Shown here one piece after another: positions 7,197 to 15,121 of a DNA stretch of 64,000 bases. Made by a program: the position numbers and the translations under genes. Each line of letters begins with the position of its first letter. The first letter of the stretch is position 1. The DNA is taken from assembly GCA_015075405.1 (NCBI GenBank), contig JABTUK010000003.1, forward strand, positions 1,426,001-1,490,000, given 5' to 3'. Origin of the DNA: Anaerolineales bacterium. GTDB lineage: Bacteria > Chloroflexota > Anaerolineae > 4572-78 > J111. The notes beneath the pieces were generated by a model. It was not told the DNA's origin and searched no databases. It worked only from the letters and a program-made list of their open reading frames with translations.

Positions 7197-8606
7197 TACG
7201 GTTAAGGCTGAAACAATCTCGGTCAAACGCTGCGAATTTGAGCCTTTTAGCAAAACAATATCGCCGGCCTGCAAAGTTTCTGCCAGATAATCAATCGCGG
7301 CCTGATTGTGGTCTAATTCCAAAACAACCTCCGGGGCCAGACCGCAGGCGCGGGCTTCGGCGGCAATCCATTTGGCCCGCGAGCCAATCACCAGCAGCAG
7401 GTCTACCACATCGGCGGCGCGGCAGCCCACCTTGCGGTGTCCCTCTTCCTCAAAGCTGCCCAATTCCATCATATCGCCCAACACCGCAATTTTTCTGGCC
7501 CCGCTCAAATCGTCCAGCAGATTCAGGGCAGCAATGGTCGAAGCGGGGCTGGCGTTGTAGGTATCATCCAAAAGGGTCGAGCCGTTGGGCCCGGCCACCG
7601 CAACCAGCCGCAGTTGGGCGGTACTGGGCAGCGTTTGTAACCCGGAAATAATCTCTTCCCAATCCAACCCTTCCACCAGGCCCACCAAAGCCGCTCGCAG
7701 CGCGGTGTGGACACTGTGCCGCCCCAACAAGGGCACGCGGGCATGGATGGTCTGGCCTTGATGATTGAAAATAAAGCGGACCCCTTCCAGCCCGGCGCTC
7801 ATCACCTCACTGGCCCACAAATCCGCCTGCGGTGACAGGCCGTAGGTTAGAACACGGGCGCGGGTCTGCTGGGCCATCGGCAGCACCAGAGGATCATCGT
7901 AATTCAACAAGGCCACGCCCCCTTCATCTGCGGCCGGCAACGCCTGCACCAATTCCGTTTTGGCCTCAACAATCCGCTCCATCGTGCCCAGCCGCTCCAG
8001 ATGGGTCGGGCCAACATTTGTTACCACCCCCACCTGGGGTTGAGCAATTTCGCACAGCAGCGCAATTTCGCCCAGGGTGTACATGCCCATTTCCAGCACC
8101 ACCCGCTCGTGGGTAGCCTTTAAATTCAGCAGGGTCAACGGCAGGCCGATTTCGTTGTTCAGGTTGCCCTCGTTTTTGAGGGTCTCAAACCGGCTCGACA
8201 GCACCGCCCAGACCAGCTCTTTGGTGGTACTTTTGCCCACACTGCCGGTAATCCCAATGACACGTGGGTTGAATTTTCTGCGCCAGAAAGCAGCCAACTG
8301 CTGCAAGCCGGCCAAACTATCCTCGACTTGAATGCGCAGGGGTGGCGTCACTTGTGCCGGAGCTTCGGCCGCCGTAATAACCTGCACCGCCGTTTGCGCC
8401 GGCCGGTGAACAATCGCAGCCAGCGCTCCTTGCTGAAATGCCTGCTCCACAAACTGATGGCCATCATGCTTCTGGCCGGGCAGGGCCACAAAAACCGTGC
8501 CCGCCGTTGCCTGGCGTGAGTCCACCACCACTTTTTCAACCATCTGCGGCGCGTCTATTCGATTTCCGGTCAGGCCCTCAATCACATCGGCCAGGGTTAA
8601 AGCCAT
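7167..8606 (-). CDS. murF: UDP-N-acetylmuramoyl-tripeptide--D-alanyl-D-alanine ligase
   Basis: MurF adds D-Ala-D-Ala to the UDP-MurNAc-tripeptide in the cytoplasm. Visible motifs: N-terminal VVVDSRQATAGTVFVAL (Mur ligase catalytic-domain entry), ATP loop GITGSVGKSTTKE, NEGNLNNEIGLPLTLL, VVTNVGPTHLERLG and LLDDTYNASPAST, all of which are characteristic of MurF. C-terminal domain has AVLGDMMELG. About 479 aa with ATG 8606; an in-frame TTG one codon earlier is an alternative. The last seven residues come from a repeat (7162-7196). Next gene downstream, mraY, starts five bases after the stop. Confidence 0.95.
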   Translation of the reverse strand: MALTLADVIEGLTGNRIDAPQMVEKVVVDSRQATAGTVFVALPGQKHDGHQFVEQAFQQGALAAIVHRPAQTAVQVITAAEAPAQVTPPLRIQVEDSLAGLQQLAAFWRRKFNPRVIGITGSVGKSTTKELVWAVLSSRFETLKNEGNLNNEIGLPLTLLNLKATHERVVLEMGMYTLGEIALLCEIAQPQVGVVTNVGPTHLERLGTMERIVEAKTELVQALPAADEGGVALLNYDDPLVLPMAQQTRARVLTYGLSPQADLWASEVMSAGLEGVRFIFNHQGQTIHARVPLLGRHSVHTALRAALVGLVEGLDWEEIISGLQTLPSTAQLRLVAVAGPNGSTLLDDTYNASPASTIAALNLLDDLSGARKIAVLGDMMELGSFEEEGHRKVGCRAADVVDLLLVIGSRAKWIAAEARACGLAPEVVLELDHNQAAIDYLAETLQAGDIVLLKGSNSQRLTEIVSALTVEGKTSNIER

Positions 8607-8674
8607 CAACTAATCCTACTTTCCTCTTGTTCCCAAACTGAGTTTGGAAACGAGTGGAATAACTTTTCGTTTTG

Positions 8675-8793
8675 AGTTCCTACAAGTTCCCTCAGTTCCC
8701 TGGGAACTCGTAGGAACTGAAGGAACTTACCCTTACTACCTACTACCTACTACCTACTACCTACTACCTACTACTTACTCCCTACTCCCTACT
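8675..8793. repeat. Palindrome plus tandem TACTACC heptamer array
   Basis: An imperfect hairpin of AGTTCCTAC/GTAGGAACT units (8675-8718) is followed by about six tandem copies of TACTACC (from 8734) that decay into CCTACTC repeats up to 8793. The array supplies the last codons and the TAG stop of ftsI (8782). The AGTTCC units also occur at 18541-18600 and near 24120. Confidence 0.7.
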
Positions 8794-10491
8794 CGCAACT
8801 TCCCCAGTCGCATAATCCGGCGGAATATTCAACAGCACCACCAACTGCTCGGCAATTCGTTTAAAAGTCGGCGCGGCGGTGGTATTGCCCCAGCGAGAGG
8901 TGGTGGGGCGGTCAATAATCACCAAAACCAACACCTGCGGGTCGTGCGCCGGCAGATAACCGGCAAACGAAGCCAGGGTCAGGGTGGGGTGATAGCCGCC
9001 GGGCACCGGGATTTCGGCGGTGCCGGTTTTACCGGCCACATCGTAGCCGGGCACCATAGCTTCGGAGTTGGCCCGCTTTAGCGCCTCGACTAGCATGCCG
9101 GTCAACGTTTTAGCCGTTTGTTCCGACACGGCCCGCCGGACCACCACCGGCTCAATTTGAACTTCTCGTTCACTGTCCACAATGCGGCTGACAATATGGG
9201 GCTTCATTAGCAGACCATTGTTGGCGACTGCTCCCATAGCCAGCGCAATTTGCAGCGGCGTAACCGCAATGCCCTGCCCAAACGAATTAGTCCCCAGGTC
9301 GCTTTCGTGCCAGTCGGCATCTTTGGGTGTTTTGAGCGTGCCCGGTCCCTCGCTGCTCAGATCGGCTCCGGTCAAAAGGCCAAAGCCAAACCGCTTGACA
9401 TAGGTATAAAATCGGTCTTTACCCAGCGCCACCGCCACCTGAGCGATACCCACGTTCAAACTTTTAGCCAACACATCGGTCATATCTACGGTTTCATGCG
9501 CCTGGCGGTCCCAGTTGTAAATTACCCGTCCGCCGACCTCAATCGAGCCGCCATCATAAATCGTTCCCATCGGCCCAACGGCCCCGGCATCCAGCCCGGC
9601 GGCCATCGTCACCACCTTAAAAACGGACCCCGGCTCATATTGGCGGCTGACCACCGGATCAAAATAAAGGTCTTCGTCGCTGGCTCCGTAATTGTTGGGG
9701 TTATAGGTGGGATAGCTGGCCATGCCCAGAATTGCGCCGGTTTTTGGCTCCAACACCACCACCGACCCGCCCTGTGCCCCGTATTGTTTGACCGCCGATT
9801 TTAATTCGCGCTCGATCAAATGCTGGATACTGCGGTCCACTGTCAGATACAAATTAGCGCCGCTGACCGGCGGCACGTAATGACTGGCCCCCAACGGAAT
9901 AATCTCGCCAAAAGGACTGCGCTCGCCGGTTTGCAAGCCGGCAGTGCCGCGCAGCATGTCGTCATAAAACCCTTCCACGCCATAAAACCCATTGCCGTTA
10001 CTATTGACAAAGCCCAGCAGATGCGCCGCTGAGTCCCCTTCGGGGTAAACCCGTTTGGTTCGCGGCTCCACTTTCAGCCCGACAATATCCCATTCGATAA
10101 TCGTTTCCCCCACCGCCTGGGCTGCGTTTTTGGCTAACGGTACCCAGGGGCTATCACCGATTAATCTTTTTAGCAAGTCCTCTCGCGGCACATCTAACAA
10201 CCGGTACAACCGGTCTGCGGTGGCATACGGGTCGCTGATAATCTTGGGGCTGGCCGAAATATCATATTGAATCACATCCGCGGCCAAAATATGCCCGTTT
10301 CGATCATGGATTTCCCCGCGATGGGGCGGGATGACCAGCTCATTCTGATGCTCGGCCTCAGCCAACTGGGCAAACCGATGATGCTCAAGCACCTGCCAGC
10401 GAATCAATTGACCCACCAGCACCAGCCCCGCCGCCGACATCACCGCCATCACCGTAATAATTCTGTAATTGGAACGCTCGGATGTTTTCAT
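8782..10491 (-). CDS. ftsI: Class B penicillin-binding protein (division transpeptidase)
   Basis: A 569-aa division-type D,D-transpeptidase that cross-links septal peptidoglycan, anchored by one N-terminal membrane helix (about residues 10-32) with the rest outside. The N-terminal pedestal starts with HRGEIHDRNGHILA, typical of FtsI/PBP2. Catalytic motifs are complete: SVFK (Ser289, Lys292), SLN (Ser344, Asn346) and KTGT (Lys488). No PASTA domains follow. The final residues (SRE) and stop are encoded by a TACTACC-type repeat, so the native C-terminus may have been trimmed or replaced. It lies in the usual place between ftsL and murF and would pair with FtsW. Confidence 0.93.
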   Translation of the reverse strand: MKTSERSNYRIITVMAVMSAAGLVLVGQLIRWQVLEHHRFAQLAEAEHQNELVIPPHRGEIHDRNGHILAADVIQYDISASPKIISDPYATADRLYRLLDVPREDLLKRLIGDSPWVPLAKNAAQAVGETIIEWDIVGLKVEPRTKRVYPEGDSAAHLLGFVNSNGNGFYGVEGFYDDMLRGTAGLQTGERSPFGEIIPLGASHYVPPVSGANLYLTVDRSIQHLIERELKSAVKQYGAQGGSVVVLEPKTGAILGMASYPTYNPNNYGASDEDLYFDPVVSRQYEPGSVFKVVTMAAGLDAGAVGPMGTIYDGGSIEVGGRVIYNWDRQAHETVDMTDVLAKSLNVGIAQVAVALGKDRFYTYVKRFGFGLLTGADLSSEGPGTLKTPKDADWHESDLGTNSFGQGIAVTPLQIALAMGAVANNGLLMKPHIVSRIVDSEREVQIEPVVVRRAVSEQTAKTLTGMLVEALKRANSEAMVPGYDVAGKTGTAEIPVPGGYHPTLTLASFAGYLPAHDPQVLVLVIIDRPTTSRWGNTTAAPTFKRIAEQLVVLLNIPPDYATGEVASRE

Positions 10492-10532
10492 GAAAATAAG
10501 AATTTAGAATTAAGAAATTAGAACTTCTCAGA

Positions 10533-10688
10533 CATGTCATTTCGACCGCAGGGAGAAATCCCTATGATGTTACTTTTATCCAATAGATACTTGATCAAAA
10601 CCTAATCGAGTTACAAATTTTCCTGACACACATTCTGCTTATTGTCACGCCGCAGGGATTTCTCGGCCTATGGCCTCGAAATGATATG
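10533..10688. repeat. MITE-like inverted repeat (TCATTTCGACCG family)
   Basis: The left arm CATGTCATTTCGACCGCAGG with GAGAAATCCC pairs with a right arm GGGATTTCTC...CGAAATGAtATG, separated by about 95 bases of AT-rich sequence. A second member of the same family is at 44767-44859. It fills the gap between ftsI and the ftsL-like gene. Confidence 0.72.
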
Positions 10689-10710
10689 AGGCTTTCGCCT
10701 CTTCACTTCC

Positions 10711-11190
10711 TCACTCCCGCCCTTCGAGCCAGGCGGCCAGGTTATCCAACGTCTGGGTCCACCACGTTGTTTGATCCAACTCAGAGCTGGTTGAGTCAAA
10801 ACTATTTCGTCCCGGCTGTCCACCCATAACCGCTTTCTGCGGCTCCTGCGGCATAGGGTAATCGGCGACCGGGATGTAACGCACATCGGTGGTTGGCCCA
10901 AACCCCAATTCGCGGGCGCGGGCTTCGATGCGGTCGAGGGCCTGGAGTTGGGCAATTTCCAAAGTCAAGGCGGCATTCTGATTTTTGATCTGGTCCAGTT
11001 CCAGCCGCAGCGCATCAATCCGGTAGCTGGTGGCTGTCACCGCGCTCGCCTGGGTCAGATACAGCCAACCGACCAGGCTGAACATGGCCAGCAGCAGCAA
11101 AAGCCCCAAAGCGGCCTTGCTATCTACGCGCCACGGCAACTGGCGGATAACATTTTCCGGCCTCAGACTAATCAGAATATTACTTGACAT
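10711..11190 (-). CDS. ftsL: FtsL/DivIC-like septum formation protein
   Basis: A 159-aa bitopic membrane protein. A short basic cytoplasmic N-terminus is followed by one hydrophobic helix (about residues 28-47) and a heptad-rich helix (about 55-90) ending in RIEARARELGF, the conserved motif of FtsL/DivIC-type division proteins; a Pro-rich, polar tail follows. FtsL scaffolds the FtsW-FtsI synthase outside the membrane. The gene has the canonical position between rsmH and ftsI, starting five bases after the rsmH stop. FtsL and DivIC are hard to tell apart by sequence; position favours FtsL. Confidence 0.82.
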   Translation of the reverse strand: MSSNILISLRPENVIRQLPWRVDSKAALGLLLLLAMFSLVGWLYLTQASAVTATSYRIDALRLELDQIKNQNAALTLEIAQLQALDRIEARARELGFGPTTDVRYIPVADYPMPQEPQKAVMGGQPGRNSFDSTSSELDQTTWWTQTLDNLAAWLEGRE

Positions 11191-11194
11191 AATA

Positions 11195-12121
11195 TTATAC
11201 CCTCTTTAATTCAACGACCCGCAGCTTTGCGCTGCGGGCCCGTGGATTTGCATCTATTTCTACCAAACTAGCCGTTATCGGCTTTTTGGTTATAATATCT
11301 ATCGTCGCTTTATGTCTACACGTACAGACTGGCTGTTCCGGTGGACAAATGCAATCTTGCGACTCTTGCTTAAAGTAGTTTTTGACTATACGATCTTCTA
11401 ACGAATGAAAACTGATGACCGCCAGCCGGCCTCCGGGTTTGAGACATTCCAACGCTTGAGGCAGAGTTCGCTCCAGAGCGCCCAGTTCATCGTTAACCGC
11501 AATCCGCAAAGCTTGAAAGGTACGGGTAGCCGGGTGAATCTTGGTTCGCTCCGACCGGCTGGCCCCACTGGCCCTGACCACAAGCTGAGCCAGTTCTGCT
11601 GTGCTGTGGATGGGCCGCGCCCTGACGATGGCCCTGGCAATGCGCCGGCTGTGCCGCTCCTCGCCGTACTGGTAAATCAGGTTGGCTAGTTCCTCTTCCG
11701 GCAAGCTGTTGACCAGGTCGGCGGCGGTTGGCCCGGCTGAAGCGTCCATCCGCATATCCAGGGGACCTTCGGCTTGAAACGAAAAGCCGCGTTCCGGCTG
11801 GTCGAACTGCATGGACGAGACGCCCAAATCGAGCAAGATGCCCTCGGCTTTCGGCAGGCCCTGCGCCTGGGCGATTTCAGCCAGCCGGTCAAAATTGGCA
11901 TGAAAGAGGTGAACCCGTTGACCAAACTGCGCTAATTGCCGTCTGGCTAATTCCAACGCGCTCTGATCTCGATCAAAACCAAATACCTGCCCATCTGGGG
12001 CCGACGCTGCCAATAAAGCAGCGGTATGTCCCCCCGCCCCGACGGTGCCATCAATATAGACGCCGCCGGAATAGGGCTGTAGCGCGGCGATAACTTCTGC
12101 TAAAAGAACAGATTGGTGCAT
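11195..12121 (-). CDS. rsmH: 16S rRNA (cytosine(1402)-N(4))-methyltransferase
   Basis: RsmH (MraW), about 308 aa, methylates N4 of C1402 in 16S rRNA using SAM. Motifs are clear: start MHQSVLLAEVIAAL, VYIDGTVGAGGHTA (SAM loop), FGFDRDQSAL, ILLDLGVSSMQFDQPERGFSF, and ISFHSLEDRIVKNYFK with a C-terminal Cys-rich CICPPEQPVCTC stretch. The frame extends upstream through a TTG at 12142, but those codons lie in a microsatellite repeat; ATG 12121 gives the family N-terminus. Second gene of the dcw operon, as in most bacteria. Confidence 0.95.
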   Translation of the reverse strand: MHQSVLLAEVIAALQPYSGGVYIDGTVGAGGHTAALLAASAPDGQVFGFDRDQSALELARRQLAQFGQRVHLFHANFDRLAEIAQAQGLPKAEGILLDLGVSSMQFDQPERGFSFQAEGPLDMRMDASAGPTAADLVNSLPEEELANLIYQYGEERHSRRIARAIVRARPIHSTAELAQLVVRASGASRSERTKIHPATRTFQALRIAVNDELGALERTLPQALECLKPGGRLAVISFHSLEDRIVKNYFKQESQDCICPPEQPVCTCRHKATIDIITKKPITASLVEIDANPRARSAKLRVVELKRV

Positions 12122-12129
12122 GTTCCAGG

Positions 12130-12208
12130 TTGCCGGTAGCAAGTTGCATGTTTCAGGTTAAAGACTTCTGCACCCCTGCGACTCTGCTACCCTGCTACCC
12201 TGTTACTT
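12130..12208. repeat. Microsatellite repeat between mraZ and rsmH
   Basis: Units such as CTGCTACCCTG and CTGCGACTCTG fill the gap. The reverse complement of the same pattern is at 13852-13880 (after rmd) and a related version at 22166-22203. Confidence 0.55.
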
Positions 12209-12209
12209 T

Positions 12210-12641
12210 CTAAATTCCCAAGTCCTGCAACTGGGCCACAATATCTTCGGTCGCTTGCTCAACCGTAGTCACCACTTCGCCCCACCGGGCCGGACTCCAG
12301 ATTTCAAGCTTGTTTTTAACGCCGATGATGATGGTCTCATCCTGTATCTCGGCGTAGTCGCGCAGTTTTTGGGGCAGTAAGATGCGCCCTTGGCGGTCGG
12401 GGATCGAGTCAAAAGCGCCGGAAAACATAAAACGGGCGAAGTTTCGGGCCGCGGGGTTGGTGGTGGGTAATTGGGCAATTTTATCGGCCAACATGTCCCA
12501 TTCTGACCGGCCATAGGCCCATAAACAGCCATCCAGCCCACGGGTAATGACGACGCCGCTTTCAAGTTCGTCGCGGAATTTGGCCGGAATGGTCAGGCGG
12601 CCTTTATCGTCAATGGTGTGGCTATATTCGCCCAAAAACAT
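12210..12641 (-). CDS. mraZ: Transcriptional regulator MraZ
   Basis: A 143-aa MraZ with the two tandem SpoVT/AbrB-type swapped-hairpin domains: MFLGEYSHTIDDKGRLTIPAKFRDEL at the start and SIPDRQGRILLPQKLRDYA around residues 78-97. MraZ forms a ring that binds TGGG-type direct repeats and controls its own dcw operon. It is the first gene of the cluster, and an array of seven TGGG boxes with a strong promoter lies directly upstream (12681-12776), so autoregulation is very likely here. Confidence 0.95.
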   Translation of the reverse strand: MFLGEYSHTIDDKGRLTIPAKFRDELESGVVITRGLDGCLWAYGRSEWDMLADKIAQLPTTNPAARNFARFMFSGAFDSIPDRQGRILLPQKLRDYAEIQDETIIIGVKNKLEIWSPARWGEVVTTVEQATEDIVAQLQDLGI

Positions 12642-12680
12642 GTGGCAGGACCTTTTTTTAGGGAGTGTGGGTCATTTTCC

Positions 12681-12768
12681 CCCATTTTGGGTACAGAACA
12701 GATGTTCTATCACCCATTTTACCCCACTTTGACCCATAACTCCCCACATTATAACCCACTTTGTCCCA
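12681..12768 (-). promoter_or_regulatory. MraZ-box array upstream of mraZ
   Basis: On the operon strand TGGG occurs at 12765-12768, 12755-12758, 12743-12746, 12733-12736, 12723-12726 and 12713-12716, spaced 10, 12, 10, 10 and 10 bases, plus a seventh at 12681-12684. Several are preceded by AAAG (AAAGTGGG). E. coli MraZ is known to bind TGGG repeats at about 10-bp spacing, and mycoplasma MraZ binds AAAGTG-type repeats; this array matches both. Two boxes lie between -35 and -10 and the rest overlap the start site, so binding should repress. Confidence 0.85.
12695..12708. promoter_or_regulatory. Palindrome matching a Gram-positive-type LexA box
   Basis: AGAACAGATGTTCT has perfect 6-bp arms (AGAACA/TGTTCT) and fits GAAC-N4-GTTC, the core of the B. 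subtilis-type LexA/DinR site. It lies in the predicted mraZ leader, between the MraZ boxes and the gene. Confidence 0.4.
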
Positions 12769-12776
12769 CCTGTCTA
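12748..12776 (-). promoter_or_regulatory. Sigma-70-type promoter of the dcw operon
   Basis: On the minus strand TAGACA (12771-12776, one mismatch to TTGACA) is 17 bases from TATAAT (12748-12753, perfect). It lies about 107 bases before the mraZ start and is embedded in the MraZ-box array. Confidence 0.8.
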
Positions 12777-12807
12777 GTCCATTGGTGGATTTTTAAGGTT
12801 GGTTCTG

Positions 12808-12836
12808 TTGCCCATGCCTGGATTTAGGATTATAAT
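12808..12836 (+). promoter_or_regulatory. Promoter of rmd-gmd
   Basis: TTGCCC (12808-12813), a 17-base spacer, then a perfect TATAAT (12831-12836). The rmd start at 12900 is 64 bases downstream. It is divergent from the dcw promoter, only about 30 bases away. Confidence 0.7.
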
Positions 12837-12899
12837 GGGGCTGCATGGGGTGGGGTGAGCAGAAATGCTCGACGCCCTTTTTTTTTGGAGGAGACTCTT

Positions 12900-13862
12900 G
12901 TGCGAGCACTGATTACAGGCATTACCGGTTTTGCCGGGGGCCATCTGGCGCAAACCTTGTTGGACCGGGGCGATGAGGTCTTGGGGATGGCTCGCGATGC
13001 TGGTCAGGGTCTTACTCATTTGAGCCGAGAAATTAAGCCGGTGATTGTTGATCTGCGCGACCCTCTGGCCGTAGATACCCTACTCCGCGAGACCCAACCC
13101 GACGCTATTTATCATCTGGCGGGCCAGGCTTTTGTTCCATTGGCCTGGGCCGATCCGTGGATGACCCTGGAAAACAATATTCGCCCCCAGCTCAATATTC
13201 TGGAAGCCATGGTCCGGCAAAAATCTGGAGCGCGGTTGCTGATTGTGGCCTCGAATGAAGTGTACGGGCGCGTCCGCGCCGATGAACTGCCGGTAAAGGA
13301 AGATACCCCGCTGCGTCCCAACAACCCGTATGGTGTAAGCAAAGTGGCCCAGGATATCTTGGGGTTGCAATATTTTTTAAGTCATGGGGTAGATGTGATT
13401 CGGGTGCGAGCTTTTAATCATATTGGTCCCCGCCAGAGTCCGGTGTTTGTAGCTGCTTCTTTTGCCAAACAGCTTGCCGAAATTGAAGCCGGGCTAGTTG
13501 AGCCGGTGCTGCGTGTGGGCAATTTGGAAGCCAAGCGGGATTTTACTGATGTGCGCGACGTGATGCGGGCCTATGCTTTGCTGGTGCAGTACGCCGACCC
13601 AGGCGAGGCGTACAACATCGGCGCCGGCGAGGCTCATTCCATTCAGTCGCTGCTGGATATTCTGTTAAGCTATACTAATGTTAAGGTAAAGGTCGAGCCG
13701 GATCCGACACGTATGCGCCCTTCGGATGTGCCGGTCATTTATGCCGACAATAGCAAACTGCGGACTAAAACCGGCTGGACCCCTACCTGCAAATTTGAAG
13801 ATAGCCTGCGTCAAGTGCTTGATTACTGGCGCGAAGAAGTAAAAAGCAGGGTAACAGGGTAG
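12900..13862 (+). CDS. rmd: GDP-6-deoxy-D-mannose reductase (Rmd-like)
   Basis: A 320-aa extended SDR enzyme. The NAD(P) loop GITGFAGGHLA begins at residue 6; the catalytic Tyr-Lys is in NPYGVSKVAQ; FNHIGPRQSPVFVA and GNLEAKRDFTDVRDV are typical of GDP-4-keto-6-deoxymannose reductases. It would reduce the product of Gmd (next gene) to GDP-D-rhamnose for cell-surface glycans. The GTG at 12900 has GGAGGAG seven bases before it and gives the correct N-terminus (VRALITG), so the upstream extension to 12855 is rejected. The last codons and TAG stop come from a GGGTAACAGGGTAG repeat. RmlD-type or other reductase activity cannot be excluded. Confidence 0.85.
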   Translation: MRALITGITGFAGGHLAQTLLDRGDEVLGMARDAGQGLTHLSREIKPVIVDLRDPLAVDTLLRETQPDAIYHLAGQAFVPLAWADPWMTLENNIRPQLNILEAMVRQKSGARLLIVASNEVYGRVRADELPVKEDTPLRPNNPYGVSKVAQDILGLQYFLSHGVDVIRVRAFNHIGPRQSPVFVAASFAKQLAEIEAGLVEPVLRVGNLEAKRDFTDVRDVMRAYALLVQYADPGEAYNIGAGEAHSIQSLLDILLSYTNVKVKVEPDPTRMRPSDVPVIYADNSKLRTKTGWTPTCKFEDSLRQVLDYWREEVKSRVTG

Positions 13863-13961
13863 CAGAGTCGCAGGGTAGTGCGTCAGTAACGGTACAAAAA
13901 CCCTCACCCCGTCGCTGGCGCGACTCCCCTCTCCCAGTGGGAGAGGGGTTGGGGGTGAGGG
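13852..13961. repeat. Microsatellite followed by CCCTCACCCC-type palindrome
   Basis: AGCAGGGTAACAGGG units (13852-13880) end rmd. Then a palindromic element (13901-13961) has outer arms CCCTCACCCC/GGGGGTGAGGG and an inner hairpin CCCCTCTCCC/GGGAGAGGGG. The second part is the intergenic form of the family also found in frame in murG. Confidence 0.7.
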
Positions 13962-13986
13962 TTACTTGTCTTTAGGAGAATTCTCA

Positions 13987-14970
13987 ATGTCACAAAAAAC
14001 AGCCCTGATTACAGGGATCACCGGCCAGGATGGCTCGTATCTGGCTGAATTTTTGTTGGAAAAGGATTACCGGGTGGTCGGCATGGTCCGGCGCAGCAGT
14101 ACCGTCAATTTTGATCGGATAGCCCATCTGCAAGAAACCGAAGCTTTGGAAATTGCCCAGGGGGACCTGCTTGACCAAATGTCGCTGATTGATATTTTGC
14201 GCGAGTACCGGCCCGACGAAGTGTACAATCTGGCTGCCCAATCCTTTGTGCCCACATCATGGCGGCAGCCCGTTCTCACCGGCGAGTTTACCGCTTTGGG
14301 CGTCACCCGCATGCTGGATGCGGTGCGGATTGTTAACCCGGAAGCTCGCTTTTACCAGGCTTCATCCAGCGAAATGTTTGGCAAAGTGGTGGAAGTGCCG
14401 CAGCGCGAAACAACTCCTTTTTACCCGCGCAGCCCTTACGGGGTAGCCAAAGTTTACGGCCATTGGATTACGGTCAACTACCGCGAAAGCTACAACCTCT
14501 ATGCCTGCTCCGGCATTTTGTTCAACCATGAGTCGCCGCGGCGCGGCCTGGAGTTTGTGACCCACAAAGTGACCTACGCCGCCGCCCGCATCAAATTGGG
14601 CCTGCAAGACGAACTGCGGCTGGGCAATCTTGATGCCCGCCGTGATTGGGGCTACGCCGGCGATTATGTTCAGGCGATGTGGATGATGCTGCAACAGCCG
14701 GAGCCGGATGATTATGTTGTCGCCACCGGCGAAACCCACTCCGTGCGCGAGTTGTGCCAGGTAGCCTTCGACTGTGTTGGCCTCAATTGGGAAGATTATG
14801 TGATTGTTGACGAAAAATTCTACCGTCCCGCCGAAGTGGATTTACTCATTGGCGATCCCAGCAAAGCCCACGCCAAACTGGGTTGGGAGCCAAGCGTGAC
14901 CTTCAAGGAATTGGTCGAGTTGATGGTCGAAGCGGATTTGGCCGCCTTATACGAAGAAGGCTATTCATAA
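13987..14970 (+). CDS. gmd: GDP-mannose 4,6-dehydratase
   Basis: A 327-aa extended SDR that converts GDP-D-mannose to GDP-4-keto-6-deoxy-D-mannose. Motifs: GITGQDGSYLAEFLLEKDY near the N-terminus, RRSSTVNFDRI, NLAAQSFVPTSW, SSSEMFGKV, SPYGVAKVYGHW with the catalytic Tyr-Lys, and FNHESPRRGLEFVTHKVT, all characteristic of Gmd. ATG 13987 has AGGAG eight bases upstream and gives the family N-terminus; a longer frame from 13966 is unlikely. Together with rmd upstream it forms a two-gene GDP-D-rhamnose pathway. Confidence 0.94.
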   Translation: MSQKTALITGITGQDGSYLAEFLLEKDYRVVGMVRRSSTVNFDRIAHLQETEALEIAQGDLLDQMSLIDILREYRPDEVYNLAAQSFVPTSWRQPVLTGEFTALGVTRMLDAVRIVNPEARFYQASSSEMFGKVVEVPQRETTPFYPRSPYGVAKVYGHWITVNYRESYNLYACSGILFNHESPRRGLEFVTHKVTYAAARIKLGLQDELRLGNLDARRDWGYAGDYVQAMWMMLQQPEPDDYVVATGETHSVRELCQVAFDCVGLNWEDYVIVDEKFYRPAEVDLLIGDPSKAHAKLGWEPSVTFKELVELMVEADLAALYEEGYS

Positions 14971-14982
14971 AGAATGATGAAT

Positions 14983-15055
14983 GGCGAATGGCGAATGATA
15001 AAAATCTCTTCATTCGCCATTCGCCTATTCGCCATTCGCCTATTCGCCATTCACT
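14983..15055. repeat. Palindromic microsatellite (CGAATGG units)
   Basis: GGCGAATGGCGAATGA (14983-14998) pairs perfectly with TCATTCGCCATTCGCC (15010-15025), followed by more CATTCGCC units. It lies just after the gmd stop. The same unit is found in coding sequence at 29701-29743 and 51520-51540. Confidence 0.65.
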
Positions 15056-15059
15056 CTTG

Positions 15060-15088
15060 TTGACACCTCCCCCCATTCCCGGTATGAT
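15060..15088 (+). promoter_or_regulatory. Promoter of the DUF2085-ubiX genes
   Basis: A perfect TTGACA (15060-15065), a 17-base spacer, and TATGAT (15083-15088, one mismatch). The next start codon is at 15122. Confidence 0.75.
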
Positions 15089-15121
15089 TATCCATATTAA
15101 AATTCCCCAAAGGATAATCTT

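Noticed and set aside
8734..8793. Regular TACTACC repeats that could suggest a CRISPR array
   Set aside because: Units are only 7 bases with no spacers; this is a tandem microsatellite.
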